A DNA stretch of 64,000 nt from Monodelphis domestica (GCF_027887165.1 NC_077230.1:339956322-340020321), one strand, 5' to 3'; shown: positions 21,867 to 33,478, counted from the stretch's first letter. Numbers and translations: made by a program. Notes: a model not told the origin generated them from the letters alone.

Positions 21867-22554
21867 CTTTCTTAGACATCCTATAAAGCTGTCCAGCAGA
21901 CATCTAGAAGTCATCTTTGACATGGCTAGAAAGAAGGCCCTGAAGACAGGAAGAATTGGGTGCAAATCCAGTTTTGGACACAGTCTAGTCTGGGTAAAGC
22001 ACTTAACCTCTTAGGGCTCTGGACAACTCTCCAAGACTTCTAAATTGTAAAACAGATGCTAACCTACATTAGTGAAGGATGCTTCCTTCACCTGGAAAGA
22101 AGCTCTCTCTGCCAATTAAAGCTCAGGCATAGCCTCCCTATCTCTGTACTGTAGAGACATGACAGCTGAATCAATAGGAGCTGAAGAGATACCAAAAGAG
22201 AATATGGGCCAATCTACAAATAGGTGGGTTTTGTAGGGAATTAATAACATACACTTTTGTTTAAATTTTCCACAGAAAATCTTATAACAAAAACATTTTT
22301 CAAAAAAAAAAAAACCAACAACTTTGTAAAGATACTGGAAGTTTGTATAGAACTTTACCTATCATGATTTAGAAAGGTATCAAACTACTCTACTTGGAAC
22401 TAAGAAACTCATAGACTCAAATATTAAAACCAAAATACTGTTTAACTTGATTGTTGAAACCCTTAAAATTGGAATTAGAGCAAATAAGTACATCTTCTTT
22501 TCAATCTATGGTCAGTCAGTTATGTATAAAGTAATACCAAGATGGGATAAAAAG

Positions 22555-22715
22555 ACCCCTGGGCTTGAAGGCAGAAGACCCAAATCTGCGTTTCTCTGGA
22601 GACATGCTAATTGGTGTGGTGACTGTACCAAGTCAGTTCATCTTTCTAAGTCCAAGCTCACTTTTACAAAGCAGGAAACACACAGAACTTGCATTACAGA
22701 CCTCACAGGACAGTA
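22555..22715 (+). repeat. MAR1-like SINE, diverged
   Basis: 'cccctgggcttgaaggcaga', 'agacccaaatctgcgtttct' and 'gtcagttcatctttctaagt' follow MAR1 order. Heavily mutated. Confidence 0.4.
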
Positions 22716-23799
22716 AATGGTAAAGTGTAATCAAATTGGAAAAATATTGCTTTTCTCTAGTCACTGAACTATATTTTTTTAGCACAAAAACCACATTCCC
22801 AGGCGTGAGGTGGTCTTGAAATAGGCATTGCTACTTTTAAATCTCAAATTATTATGCATCATGGATCATATACTGATGAGATCACCAATTCATAGAAGGT
22901 TTGAAGAAGGGTATTATATAGTGAATCAGAGCTCTATTAAACTAGTAAACTAGTAATCCTGGCCACCCTTGGGATAAAAAGAACAGCAAAAACATGTTAA
23001 TGATTTTGATACTATGATTAGGGCACTATGAGTTAAGTAAAATACTAGTTGATTACACTAGTATACTAGTTCCAAAACATCAACCTACAAATATATTCTA
23101 GGGCAGGGCTGCAGGTCATCATTAATACTGTAAATTCATGTCTAGTTATTCTTAGAGCGCATTATATTTTCTAAACCATTCCCAGGTTTTGTTGCTCTCT
23201 CCTAACCCTAACCCCCCACCCTCAAACCAAAAGAATGTTAATTGGTTTTACTGATTTTTATAGAGGGAGGATAGAATTTATGAAATCATATTGTTCTTTT
23301 ATACAATGGTAGATTTGTTCAGTTTGGGGTACAAATCACGTCCCACCCACACCTTCTCATATGGGTTCCATAATTTTGCCTAAGGGTAACATGAATATAC
23401 AAGATGAAAAAAGGTCTTACTTCATTATCTATTGTCCACACTGTATTCATGGGAGCAAAAAAAGGGGGGGAGGAGGGTTCTGTTCTATGTGGGCCCAGGT
23501 GAGACTGCACTCAATCCATGATATCCTGCCACATAAGGCTCAGCTGGAGAAATGGAGAAATTAAAGCTTCTTCAAAGAAAGAAAAGAACATAAGGGGGGA
23601 GAAAGGGGAGAGAGGGAGTGTGTGTAAACAAATACATTAAAGCTGTCTCACAAGTAGCTCAAATACTATCACATGGTCAAAAGAATAAACCTAGCTGATT
23701 GAGAAGAATTAGAAATTACAGAGACATGGATTTTAGTTTCAATGTAATTAAGAAAACTTCCTGATACCGAGAGCGGCCTAAATGCTGTCTCTAAAACTA

Positions 23800-23930
23800 G
23801 TCAATTCTTTGTAAGTGGAGGTGTTCTAGCAGAGATGTGGTGGAAAGGAATTCCTATTCAGGAAGTAGTTGGACAAGATGAACCTCTTAAGTTCCTTTCA
23901 AACTCAGAGATTTAATGATTCTGAATGAAT
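23800..23930 (+). repeat. CR1/L3 3'-end fragment
   Basis: 'tagcagagatgtggtggaaa', 'ggacaagatgaacctcttaa' and 'gttcctttcaaactcagaga' follow the CR1/L3 3'-end pattern seen at 8310-8440. Confidence 0.5.
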
Positions 23931-25269
23931 TCCATGTAATTTCCATAGGGACCTTATGCAGAGGTGAGACTAGCAATTTTGGTGCCTATTGCCAACAACC
24001 TAGATTGAGCCTTCAGATCAATTTTGTAATAATGTGATAGTAATTCAATGTGATAGTAATTCCATTAAGATATATTCACTTGAACATGAGGGGGAATTAG
24101 TTACTACAGTGACTTGCAGATGGTGTATCTGGGACCTCTGTATTTTACCTATTGTTGTAAATGAGGGGCAGCATGTCATGGTAGAAAGAAAACTGGCTTT
24201 GAAGAAGAAAGATGGGGTTAGTCTCAGGGACATACAGGCTGTATGATCGTAGCTAGGGGAGTCATTTAATTTTCATGCTCCAGGTAATTCTCTTAAATTA
24301 GAGAAAAGGTTTCAATTTGCATTGATGAGAGTTTCCTCCTCTGAAAACCACAGGTCTAGGCCTAATTATTTTATTATTGCTAATCAAGGGATAAGTCAAA
24401 GAATTTTATGACCTCTAAATTTCAGTGCTCTGGAACAAAGTCCTTTTCCTAGTTATACTTCTGGCTTCATGATGCAGCAGAAAGAAAAATAAATACTCAA
24501 ATCACAACACCTAAATCTTGTCCCTGCTACTTTTACTAACTTTATGAAAAAAGCAAGCTCTTTTGCCCTGTAAAATTCATTTTCCTCTACAATGACATGG
24601 CTAGACCAAGTGACCTCCGAAGTTCCTTTTATCTATAGATTTTATTACTTCTAAGGGGAGAACAAGTCATTAATCCAAAAGAAAAGAAAGGAACAAAAGA
24701 AGAAATCATAACACCATGAGTATAACTTGTATTACCCTGCAATTATTTATTTGGATCTGGCCCCAAAGAGTGCAGATTGTTTCCTGTTCTCCAGTGGGCT
24801 GTACCTTCTATTCAAGACCTCTTATGTGGGAGGAAGGAACCTTCTTGCCCAAAATGTGCTGTTCCCAGAAGTTCCTTCAGCGTGTTTCCTTAGTTTTAAT
24901 CTTAAAGCTTCAAATCTTACCATTTCTCTATCTTAAAAAATCTTTACTTGTGTACAAAATGAAGGTATCGTAGAGCAGTCTATAAATATTGCACTGTCAT
25001 AATTATTTTTGGTAGAACTGATCTTGTGAAAGACCTTGGAAATGTTTCTTCTTTAGCTAAGACTAGAATTTTGAAACTGGACTTGCCAATCCTACAATAG
25101 GTTTGCTCTTTCCTAGCTGGCCACCTTTCCTCTCTATCCACAAAAGAAAACACTGAGGAGTAGATTGTGTAAATAGCCCTTCTAAAGAGGCCATAGATAC
25201 AACACAGCTTTAATTTTAAAGGAAAGTAAAGATCCTTTTCTGATTTGGAAAGAGCAATGAATTTGTTGA

Positions 25270-25440
25270 ATTAAGGTCTCAACTCTTATTACTTACTAAC
25301 TGTGTGACCTTAGCTAAGTCTCCACCTCTCTGAATCTCAGTGTCCTCAGCTGGAGAGAAAAAACAGGAACCACCTCAACAGGGTTTGGAGAAGGAAAGTG
25401 CTCTGTTAACAATACAATTCTATAGAAATGTGAGTAATTA
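25270..25440 (+). repeat. MAR1-like SINE
   Basis: 'tgtgaccttagctaagtctc', 'ctcagtgtcctcagctggag' and 'aggaaagtgctctgttaaca' are diverged MAR1-type landmarks. Confidence 0.5.
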
Positions 25441-26078
25441 ACTATAACTTGGAAGCTACAAAGGGTGAGTCTTTAAATGGGCTTAGTACTAAAGTAGTTT
25501 CATTTTCTACTTCAACAAAGCTAAAATATAAAGACTATCTTGAAAGAATTTTAAAGAATGTGTTCAGATATAAAGATGGGTTAGAGATACCCCTATCTCC
25601 ACATCAAATGTGCTCCATTTCAAACAGGTATCATTCAATACTGTTTCTTAAATCTCTGCCTTTACAGAAGATTCAACTACATTTGGGATTGGTGAAAACT
25701 GTATCATGGACAAACGGGCCAGTGTTGTTTCAAAGAAGTTACTTCTATTTGAGGTATGTTTAGATTACTTATAAATGAATTTTTAAATATCACATGATAT
25801 GTTGGAGTATTTTAAAGTAACTATGCTTCTATAAGAAGCAAGTATTAGAAAAGACTAGAAGAATTTATATTGAACAGATACTCTTTGGATCTTTTGTCAG
25901 TTTTGGGTAGGAATGTGATCGTTATAAATTAAAAACTTCAAATGGAAGTGACTGTTTTGAAATAAGTAAATCCTGGTCTAGTCATTACCAACTTAAAAAA
26001 CCCTCCATTTCCTTAGTTTGACCTTTAAAGTCCTTCACAACATGACTCTTTTCTTTCCAGGATTCTTACACTTTTTTT

Positions 26079-26266
26079 TAAACCTTTACCTTGTGTCTCA
26101 GAATTGATAGTATCAATTCCAAGGTAGAAGAAAGGTAAAGGCTAGGCAATTGGGATTAAGTGACTTGCCTAGGGTTATGTGGCTAGAAGTATCTGAGGCC
26201 AAATTTGAATCCAGGACCTCCCAATTCCACCGTCTGGCTCTTAATCACTGAACTATTTAGTTGCCT
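26079..26266 (-). mobile_element. tRNA-derived SINE, old
   Basis: Antisense copy from 'aaacctttaccttgtgtctc' to 'gaactatttagttgcc', with many substitutions relative to the others in the window. Confidence 0.85.
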
Positions 26267-26289
26267 TTTTTTATACTTTATTCTCCTCT

Positions 26290-26640
26290 AAGTATTCTAC
26301 TGTCCAAGGACCCTAATCTTCTGAACTTTTTCCATCAGCAGTCCCCAATGCCTGGATCCCTTCTCATCTCTGCAATCTGGTTCCCTGGCTTCCTTCAATA
26401 CTCAGCCTCAATCCTACTTTGGGCAAGAAGCTTTTCCCAATCCACATTCTCTCCTCCTAGTATCTTTTTTTTTCTGACCAAAGACCAAAACTATGATTAG
26501 TGCTGCCGGAAGAGGGCTCGCCAAGAGCAGGAGACGTGTTTTTATCTTTATTTGTATCTTAAGCACTTGAAGCTGGCACATCTTCAGCACTTCATAAATG
26601 CTTGTGGACTGAGACAAAATATTTTCAGATTACTCTGAAC
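26290..26640. repeat. Old marsupial SINE-type repeat
   Basis: 'caagaagcttttcccaatcc', 'atctttatttgtatcttaag', 'cttcataaatgcttgtggac' resemble other copies here at 59740-60070 and 48370-48450 ('aataaatgtttattgactgc'). Family not named. Confidence 0.45.
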
Positions 26641-27453
26641 CCAGCCAACTTCTCTGGAGCCAAAGAGAATAAGCATGTCTAAATCTCCCTTCTACACAAC
26701 AGCTCTTTCCATGTTTGAAGACAAATATGATTTGCCCAAGCCTTCATTTCTCCAAGCAATGCCCTCTAAAATTTCTTACAGGACCCATTCATTCTTCCAG
26801 GTAACGGACCCTTTCACATCTTACAGAACCTCATCCCTCAGTTCCACCATTTGGTTGTTGTCATTAAAAATCATTTTTGCTTGGTTATGCCCTAAAATGC
26901 ACTCAGAGCTGGAACTATATTATAGCCCTGTCTCTTTAGAGAGGTAAAGTGTAAAAATTGTTCTGGAATTGGCAGCCGTTGTCCTATAATGGAAAAAAAA
27001 GGTTTTCGAATCAGAAAACCTGCCCAAGTCCATATCCTGTCCCAACTGCTTACAATCTTTTAATCGGTCAAGTCATCTCCCTCCCCTCACCCAATCTGTT
27101 TCCTCTTCGGTAAAATTGGGGTGTTGTCCTGGATAATCTCAACAGTTTTGTTACAGGTTCCAAGCCCTATAATTCTATGGCTTAGATTAGAGTTTACTAT
27201 GCCACTTTTGTAATTCACTTAGCCTCTCAGTCCATAAAATGTGGGTAAAAAGAATACTTAAGTTTCCTCCTTCATAGAGTTACTCCTTGTAAACTTCAGA
27301 AGCACTACAGAAATACAAGGTATTAAAAAAAATCCCATAACAAAAACAACTGGGAAATGGCTAGAACAGTGGTGATGGTGGTGCATAGATCTGTACGGTT
27401 TAAAGGGAATGGGAGTGGATGCCTAGTGAGCTGTGTGTGCTCTAGAAACAAAC

Positions 27454-28057
27454 CTGCGAAGACCAAAAACGTGATGAGCGCTGCCTGCAAGTGGATGCGA
27501 AACTTGAGCCTGATCTCCTGGAAATGCATCATGGTACTGTGGAAGATGAAGGAGCAGAACATCTCCACGAGGAATGCCTCGGGTAGAGCGATGTGGATGG
27601 GGTTGGTACACTTCAGAGCCCTCTCGGGATAGTGCCACTTCGAAATGCCCATCTTCCAGATCCACAACATGAAAGTCCGGCTAAACCATGCGCCGAGCAT
27701 CTGAGCAAGTATCTTGAGAATGCTCATACCCACGGGCATCTGTTCCAGCGCCAACTGCTCCAGGACCCCGCATGGGTTGCTGACAGCGCCCACCAGCGTC
27801 AAGCCGTGAACCAGTGAGAGAAAGTATATAATGGTCAAGGGCCAGCTGGGGTTGGACGGACCCAGCTCGACCAGCACCTGGAGCTCGTGCGAGCAGCAGC
27901 ACAGCTGGAAGGTGGCCAGCAGCTCCGCCACGAAGGTGCGGGTGACCGTGGAGAAGACACGCCTCCGGAACGTCACGCGCATTAAGCCGGTGAGCAGGAC
28001 CACACCAAGAATCACTCCCAGGGAGATGCAGGAGTTTTGCCCCTCTTTCCACATCAT
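27454..28057 (-). CDS. AQP11: Aquaporin-11, exon 1 (residues 1-201)
   Basis: AQP11 is an unorthodox aquaporin of the ER membrane that conducts water and small solutes such as glycerol or peroxide; loss in mice gives vacuolated, cystic kidney tubules. This exon encodes the N-terminus through about TM5. The first pore motif is NPC (residues 94-96), the AQP11 hallmark replacing NPA, in LVHGLTLVGAVSNPCGV. Other matches to human AQP11 are the FQLCCCSHELQ block (50-60) and FRIHLQAALITFLVFAG before the donor GTTTGT at 27453. I chose the ATG at 28055-28057 because an in-frame TAA lies at 28169-28171 with no ATG between. A second ATG follows immediately. The protein (266 aa in total) starts five residues later than human by alignment. 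Context of both ATGs is weak. Open frames on the opposite strand and in other frames are shadows of this GC-rich exon. Confidence 0.97.
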
Positions 28058-28508
28058 CTGCAGGGTGGAGATCAGCTCTTTCAAGGAAAACCCTGATTTT
28101 TCGGGTTGTTTCCACTCCGACCGGTTAGGGGCCGGAGTTTGGTCTAAGTTCTTTTCCAGCTCGAAAGCTTAGAGGGGAAGAAAGGACAAAAGGGGTGGGT
28201 TCCTCTTCTCTCCTCCTCCTCTTCTTCCTCCGCCTCCCTCTTCTTCTCGTCCTCCCCTCCCCGGCTCCCAGTTAGTCTAAGGGGTAGAGCCGGGGAGGGG
28301 AGGTAGCGGACTAAGACGGCGACTCCGGGGAGGGAGGTTCCCAACGGTTAGTCTCACCCAGCCCGGGGAGAAACGCGTACACCTCACATTCGCCTCGGCT
28401 CCCTCGGACGTAACGAATGGGGATGGGAACCTAGAGAGCGGATTGCAGGAAGGAAGGAGGAGCGCGCTCCGGGGGGGCACCACCACGCGTACGCGGCCGA
28501 ATCGACGA

Positions 28509-28523
28509 CCCCCCCCCCCCCCC
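28509..28523 (+). repeat. C15 homopolymer in CpG island
   Basis: Fifteen consecutive C between 'cgacga' and 'gaccccgg'. On the AQP11 strand it is a G15 run about 450 nt upstream of the start codon. Confidence 0.9.
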
Positions 28524-28653
28524 GACCCCGGCTCCAAGCCACGAGCCTCTCTGACCTTTGGGATAGTAGGTGGAAGTTTCCTTGGCGTAGGAAAGGGAGG
28601 GCGCGTGCACGCCGCCGCTAGGGCAGGGGGAGGGCCCACCGCACAGGCGTACA

Positions 28654-28662
28654 CTCGCGAGA
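28654..28662. promoter_or_regulatory. Candidate TCTCGCGAGA-type promoter element
   Basis: CTCGCGAGA matches 9 of the 10 positions of the palindromic TCTCGCGAGA motif found in many CpG-island, TATA-less vertebrate promoters. It lies about 600 bp upstream of the AQP11 start codon. Function is inferred from motif and position only. Confidence 0.4.
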
Positions 28663-28725
28663 GCGGGCACGCGCCTACACCGTTGCTAGGAGAGAGCGTC
28701 GAGGACTGAGCGGAGTCGCTCTGAG

Positions 28726-29335
28726 CGCCGGCGTGACAGTTGGCCAGGAGCAAAGAAAGCACTTGCGAAAGCACTCAGCTTCCTCAAGTGACTTTCTTTC
28801 CATGTTACCCACCCTCTGCGGTCAAGGGGACAAAAGCCCACACCTTTTCTCACCTCAGCCTCCCGTGGTTGTACCATTTTCATGGTGAACAAAGGTTCAG
28901 TTTCCCTGCAATGCAGTGGCTGTGACCCCTGCCCGGGGGAGGAGGGGTCTTGCCTGAAATTCTCCACACTCAATTACTCATTCACCCTACATTGTTCAGA
29001 GAGAATTTTCAAGAAAGCAAGGGGTCATAAAAATTACCTTCAAGCATAGGGCAGGTCCAGTATTCCAGAATTTTAATGTTGAAAAGGGACCACAGAGGCC
29101 ATCGAACCCAAACCGTGCGCCTAAATAATAATAGAGGACCTATGGGACACAAGTGGCCATCCAGGCCCTGCTGCCTGAGCCCCCACCAGGCAAACAGTTA
29201 CCCTTTGGGATCAGTAAGTGTTAGCAAGTTTTCTTTATCACACCTAAATCTCTCTCTGCAACTTGCATTTGTGCTTAGGACAGTTTTTTTTTTCTCATCT
29301 AGGTGGGGAAAATAGTCTTAATAATTAGGGCTATC
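28726..29335. other. AQP11 upstream flank, no gene recognised
   Basis: Mostly unique sequence leaving the CpG island. A short MIR-like piece may occur near 29065-29120 ('attttaatgttgaaaaggga'). No first exon for a divergent gene was recognised. PAK1 is the expected neighbour in that direction by human synteny. Confidence 0.4.
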
Positions 29336-29339
29336 TGAA

Positions 29340-29500
29340 AAAGGAATTGGCTATCTCTAGAGATAGAAGGTTCTTCTTCCTGGAAGTTATTCAAGAAGAT
29401 ACTGGATGAACATGACTACCACATTACAGGAATAATTTCTCCTCAGTTAAGGATTGTACCAGATGAAGGTTCTTTCCATTCTGAAATTCTATTCTAAATC
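29340..29500 (+). repeat. CR1/L3 3'-end fragment
   Basis: 'ttcctggaagttattcaaga', 'gatactggatgaacatgact' and 'gaaggttctttccattctga' parallel the CR1/L3 3' end at 8310-8440. Confidence 0.55.
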
Positions 29501-29754
29501 CTAGTTTTCAGTCATTTGAAGGAAAAAAAAATAGTCATTTTCTCTCTCTACACTTCTCTTTTTGGTCATTTCATTGACTTTTACAGATTCAGCTGCCATT
29601 TTTTGACAAATGACTCCCAAATCTTTTATCTCTAGTTCTGACTTCTGAGTGTAGGTTGATAATCTTCCAGGTGCCTATAGGACATCATCAGGATGGATGT
29701 CTCAAATTCAGTGAAGTTTTTCTTTCTGCCTAAATATGATTTTTCACTGTACCT

Positions 29755-30500
29755 GTCATTAGTATCACTTCATCCACTTTCCCACATTTGAAGCCTTGGT
29801 GCTATAACCTACTTCTCTTTCACCCCTCTTATCCAAGCAACTATCACCTAGTTCTTTTTATTCTTCCTTACATCTCACTCATCTGCCCTTTTCCCGATGA
29901 TCCTACTACCGTTACCTTAATATAAAACCTCATTATCAAGCTCTCTGTAATATTGCAGAAGCCTTCTACAAAATACTTCCTGAAACTGCCATTAGAATAA
30001 TCTATCATATGCATAGATCATAGCAGCTGTTCCAGTCTTCTCTCCTCAAAGTACCAACTCAACCTCCATCAGTCTCTCAGTAAATCAAAGTAATTTAAGC
30101 TGAGTCACCTTTGACTCTTCCTTTTGTCAGCCTATATCCAAGAAATTGTCTGACTTTTATCAATTCAAATTTCACTGTTTCTCTTCACTTATTACCTTAG
30201 TTAAGGTATTTATTTACTTTCCCCCCTTGGATTATTGTAATAGCTCCTAACTGACCTCATCTCTAGTCTCCCTCCTTTCAAATCTATACTTCATTCAGCT
30301 ATTAAATAAAATAACCTTCCTAAGGCACAGATCTGTGCCTTCCCTGCTAAAAACAGCAAATAAAAACCTTCTGTGACTCCCTGTTGGCTATAGGATAAAA
30401 TATCTTAGCTAAGGCTAATCACAATTTGGCTATAATCTACCTTTTCAGTCTTATTACATATTACTTCCCTTCTTTTACCCCAAATTCCAGCCAAAGTAGA
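29755..30500. repeat. Ancient mammalian dispersed repeat
   Basis: 'ggattattgtaatagctcct', 'aactgacctcatctctagtc', 'ccttcctaaggcacagatct' and 'ttctgtgactccctgttggc' are in the order of an old repeat common across mammals. I do not assign a family name. Confidence 0.5.
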
Positions 30501-30519
30501 TTTCATCTGCTTGAATGAT

Positions 30520-30700
30520 GACAATTGAATGAATGATAATAACTAACATTTATATAGAACTTACTATGTTACTATTTTAAGTGTTATACAATTTTTTATT
30601 TCATTTGATCCTCATAACAACCCTGGGAAGTATTGTCTTTATTTTGCAGATGGGAAAACTGAGGCAGAGGTTGTAACTTCTAAGCTACTGTTTTCCCCTC
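30520..30700 (+). repeat. MIR element
   Basis: 'taacatttatatagaactta', 'gatcctcataacaaccctgg', 'cagatgggaaaactgaggca' is a sense MIR. Confidence 0.75.
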
Positions 30701-30849
30701 TTGTTCATCTTCCTCTTCTTCCTTGTCTGAAATCACTTTGCATTTTTTCATTACATATATGTGTATGTGTGTATATACATACTTACCTGTAAACATGTTA
30801 TATTCCTCCAGGTAAGCTCTTAAACAAAGATCATTATGGCTAAATTGTA

Positions 30850-31080
30850 GACTGGGTTAAAAGTGATGAATATGGAAAAATAGGTTGATACAAGGTCGTG
30901 AAGGATTTTTAAAGTTAATAAAGGTTTGTATTTTATTCTAAAAGAAATAGTAAGCCACTGAAGAAATAGTAGGCCATTGGAGTTATTTGATTAGGAGAGT
31001 CACAAGGTCAGACCTGAGTTTAAGGAAAATTACTTTGGGAGAAACATCCAGAAAAATTAGACTTGAAGGGATGTGTTCCA
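30850..31080 (+). repeat. Purine-rich ancient repeat fragment
   Basis: 'gtttgtattttattctaaaa', 'taggccattggagttatttg' and 'gagagtcacaaggtcagacc' correspond to the element at 3640-4030 and 54430-54520. Family unnamed. Confidence 0.5.
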
Positions 31081-31219
31081 AATGATGTATTGGCAAAGGA
31101 ACCTGAAAATCAAAGTCAGAATCAGAAAAGAGTTATTATGAAAACCAGAAAGGTTTATATATGTGTATATGTGGTATATATTTGTACATACAGTGTGTAT
31201 ATGATATATATTTATTCAT

Positions 31220-33175
31220 ATATATCTTAAATGAACAGAAACTTAGCTTCTCTCCTTTCTATCTCAAATGCCCTCCCCCCTTTTGAGGATGAAAAAAAAA
31301 TCACTTGTACAGACAAGGAAACAAATTTATACATTTGCCACATCCAAAATTATATATACCAATATATCTCATTCTGAATCTCACATCTCTGAAGGTGGCT
31401 AGCATGTTTCTTCATTATTCATTAATCCTCTGGAATAGTAATTGATGATTACACTGATCAGAGTTCCTAATTCTTTCAAAGTTGTTTGTCTTTACTATAT
31501 TGTTGTCATTGTATTAATTATTCTCCTGGTTCCATTCACTTCATTCTACATTAGTTCATACAAGTCTTCCCAGATTTCTCTGAAACCATTTCCTTCATAA
31601 TTTCATATGGTACAATAATATTCTATATTTATGTGCCAATTTGTTAATCTATTTCTCAATTTGTGGGTATGTCCTCACATTCCCATTCTTTTGCCCTTCA
31701 AAAAAATATGTTTGCCCATCTTTAGAGTTACGTTTGCTTAAGACGAATCTCACTCATATTATTTTCTCACTAATACCCCCTTCTCTATTTTTTCATTTCT
31801 TTATTGAGAATTTTTGCATCCAACGATGTGTTCTTTCCTTCAGGTGCCAGCCACTGTTCCCAAGTTATCTTTCTAGTTTGTATATTTATTTGCGTACCCT
31901 GATTAAGTGGAATAATTGCCCCAAATCTTTCTTTTCCTTAGTGTGTGCCTTTTCTATTTCCATTCTTCTCTTAAGATCATCAAAACATAAGAGAACTCTT
32001 CTCAGGACTTTTAATTAGACTCTCTATGACCCCTGATGATGATAGGATTCAGGGGGCAACGCATATCATTTCCCCATATTAGAATGTAATCTATATATTT
32101 TTGTTTAAATGTTCATTCATTTTCACATTTTTATGTTTCTTTTAACTCTGTTGCTTGAACTTTAAAGCACTCCCTCACACAGCTCTGGTATTTTCATCAG
32201 GAATGTTTTGTTCTCTCCCCTTTTAGGGAGTTATATATAAGAAGTTATTCTTGGCTATAAGTTCCTATCTTTTGCTTTCAGGAATATCCAATTTTAGACT
32301 CTTTTGCTCCTTTATAGTAATGGCTGCTAAATTGGTATGGTGATTACTGTGTCTCTTAGGTATTTGCATTCTTTTTTTTCCAATTGCATTTAGTATTTTC
32401 TCTTTGACCTGGAAGTTTGGGATTTTGGCTATAATGTTTCTAAAACTTTTCATTAAATATTTCCAAATAAAGTAAATTCTATTTCCGTATTGTCCTTTGG
32501 TTCGAAGAGAACTGGGTAGTTCTCTTTTAAGATTTCTCTACATATGTATAGGCTCTTGTTTTGATCATGGTGTTCAGTTTAGTCTGATGATTATTAAATT
32601 TTTTATTGTCAGTATGTCTTCCAATATCTTTACTATGACATACATTACAATTTTTTTTTAGTCTTTTGACTTTATCTTGTTGATGTTTGATATTTGATAT
32701 TGGTTTCTATTTGGCCTATTATAATTTTCAGGAAATTTGTTGCTTGGGCAATGTTTTCTACTTCTTGTGCCAAACTATTAATTCCTTTTCTAATGATTTC
32801 TTCCATAGTTATCATCTCTTCTCCATTTTCCCTCTAGAGTTCTCATTTCATTTGCAAAACATTTTTACACTTAAACACAACACCAACCTCTTCTTTCATT
32901 TCTATCAGGAATTATAGTTGAACTTGTACTCAAGCTATGTTTTGCTTTGAGGCTTTGCTTGTAGATGTTTTTGAATCATTCTTTTTTTTTTTACTTCTGA
33001 GTTTATGTCTTGTTCTTCCCTGTCACCACAATAGCTTTTTATGGTAGGATTCTTTTTTTTTATTTGCTCATTCATTCTTCCTTCTAACTTCAGACTTGAT
33101 GTTAGGGCCAGGCTCTGCACACTTCTGAAGGGAAGGTCTAGGCTGGTCTTCTTGCTGCTTTCATAGGGGTAATAA
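31220..33175 (-). mobile_element. Old L1 lacking most of ORF2, left part (HAL1-like)
   Basis: Minus-strand order: about 31220-31680 is an ORF2-end/3' UTR-type segment ('gttcatacaagtcttccc', 'tttatgtgccaatttgttaa'). About 31700-32250 resembles the inter-ORF region. 32265-32453 encodes an ORF1 patch (RNIIAKIPNFQVKEKIL, compare RNVIAKFKSFQAKEKIL in the younger L1). 32500-33120 is the ORF1 coiled-coil part. No endonuclease or RT core lies between the 3' end and ORF1. It resumes at 41972 beyond the younger insertion. Confidence 0.65.
33165..33175. repeat. Target-site duplication, left copy
   Basis: The 11-mer aggggtaataa is followed by T10 and matches 41961-41971 exactly, abutting the 5' end of the younger L1. 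The pair brackets an 8.8-kb minus-strand L1 insertion. Confidence 0.75.
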
Positions 33176-33185
33176 TTTTTTTTTT

Positions 33186-33298
33186 GAGATAAATGTCAGT
33201 TTTTATTAAAATTGCACTGAATATTGATATGGAATAGTGACTCCTTAGATTCTATAAACACTTCATTTATAACATTTTTAGGATTGTAAATTTTTTTT
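33186..33298 (-). repeat. A/T-rich L1-like scrap at the 3' end of the insertion
   Basis: Between the T10 run and a SINE lies about 110 bp ('gtcagtttttattaaaattg', 'cacttcatttataacat') that faintly resembles L1 ORF2 minus-strand sequence. It could also be transduced flank. Low certainty. Confidence 0.3.
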
Positions 33299-33472
33299 GG
33301 TGTTTTTTTTATTCTTATCTTCTTTCTTAGAATCAATACTATGTATCAGTTCCAAAGCCAAAGTATTGTAAGGATTTGTAAGTGACTTACCCAGGATCAT
33401 ACAGCTAGGAAGTATCTAATGTCAGTTTTGAACCCAGCACCTCTCATCTCCAAGTCTGGCTTTCTTTCTTCT
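33299..33472 (-). mobile_element. tRNA-derived SINE, diverged
   Basis: Antisense: 'tctttcttagaatcaatact', 'gtgacttacccaggatcata', 'ccaagtctggcttt'. The last bases of the 5' end are missing. Confidence 0.8.
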
Positions 33473-33478
33473 TCTTTT

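Larger units (their letters stand above)
15694..27453 (-). other. AQP11: AQP11 intron 1
   Basis: An 11,760-bp GT-AG intron (donor GTTTGT, acceptor ATTACAG). Contents in order: CORE-SINE about 15915-16050, MIR about 16125-16260 and 17020-17095, SINE 17315-17506, MAR1-like about 18045-18240, an unexplained ORF at 18622-18840, MIR about 19600-19720, a MAR1/MIR/SINE/L1 cluster at 20515-21866, MAR1-like about 22555-22715, CR1/L3 3' end about 23800-23930, MAR1-like about 25270-25440, SINE 26079-26266 and an old SINE-type copy about 26290-26640. The rest is unique or AT-rich with no recognised exon. Confidence 0.88.
28090..28725. promoter_or_regulatory. CpG island over AQP11 5' end and promoter
   Basis: Dense CpG dinucleotides (for example 'cgcgtacgcggccgaatcga', 'gcacgccgccgctagggc') contrast sharply with the CpG-poor flanks. 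This is typical of a housekeeping-type promoter. It spans the presumed AQP11 5' UTR and start site; no TATA box was seen. Reading frames of 66-165 codons within it on both strands are compositional. The transcription start cannot be placed from sequence alone. Confidence 0.85.

Noticed and set aside
23201..23222. cctaaccctaacccccc, telomere-like
   Set aside because: Only two CCCTAA-like units; too short to call an interstitial telomeric repeat.
27681..28115. 144-codon alternative minus-strand frame and 91-113-codon plus-strand frames over AQP11 exon 1
   Set aside because: They overlap the well-conserved AQP11 exon, lack domains, and arise from its GC-rich codons.
28277..28973. Open frames of 60-165 codons around the CpG island on both strands
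   Set aside because: Low-complexity Pro/Arg/Gly composition from CpG-rich DNA; no homologous domain and no splice support.
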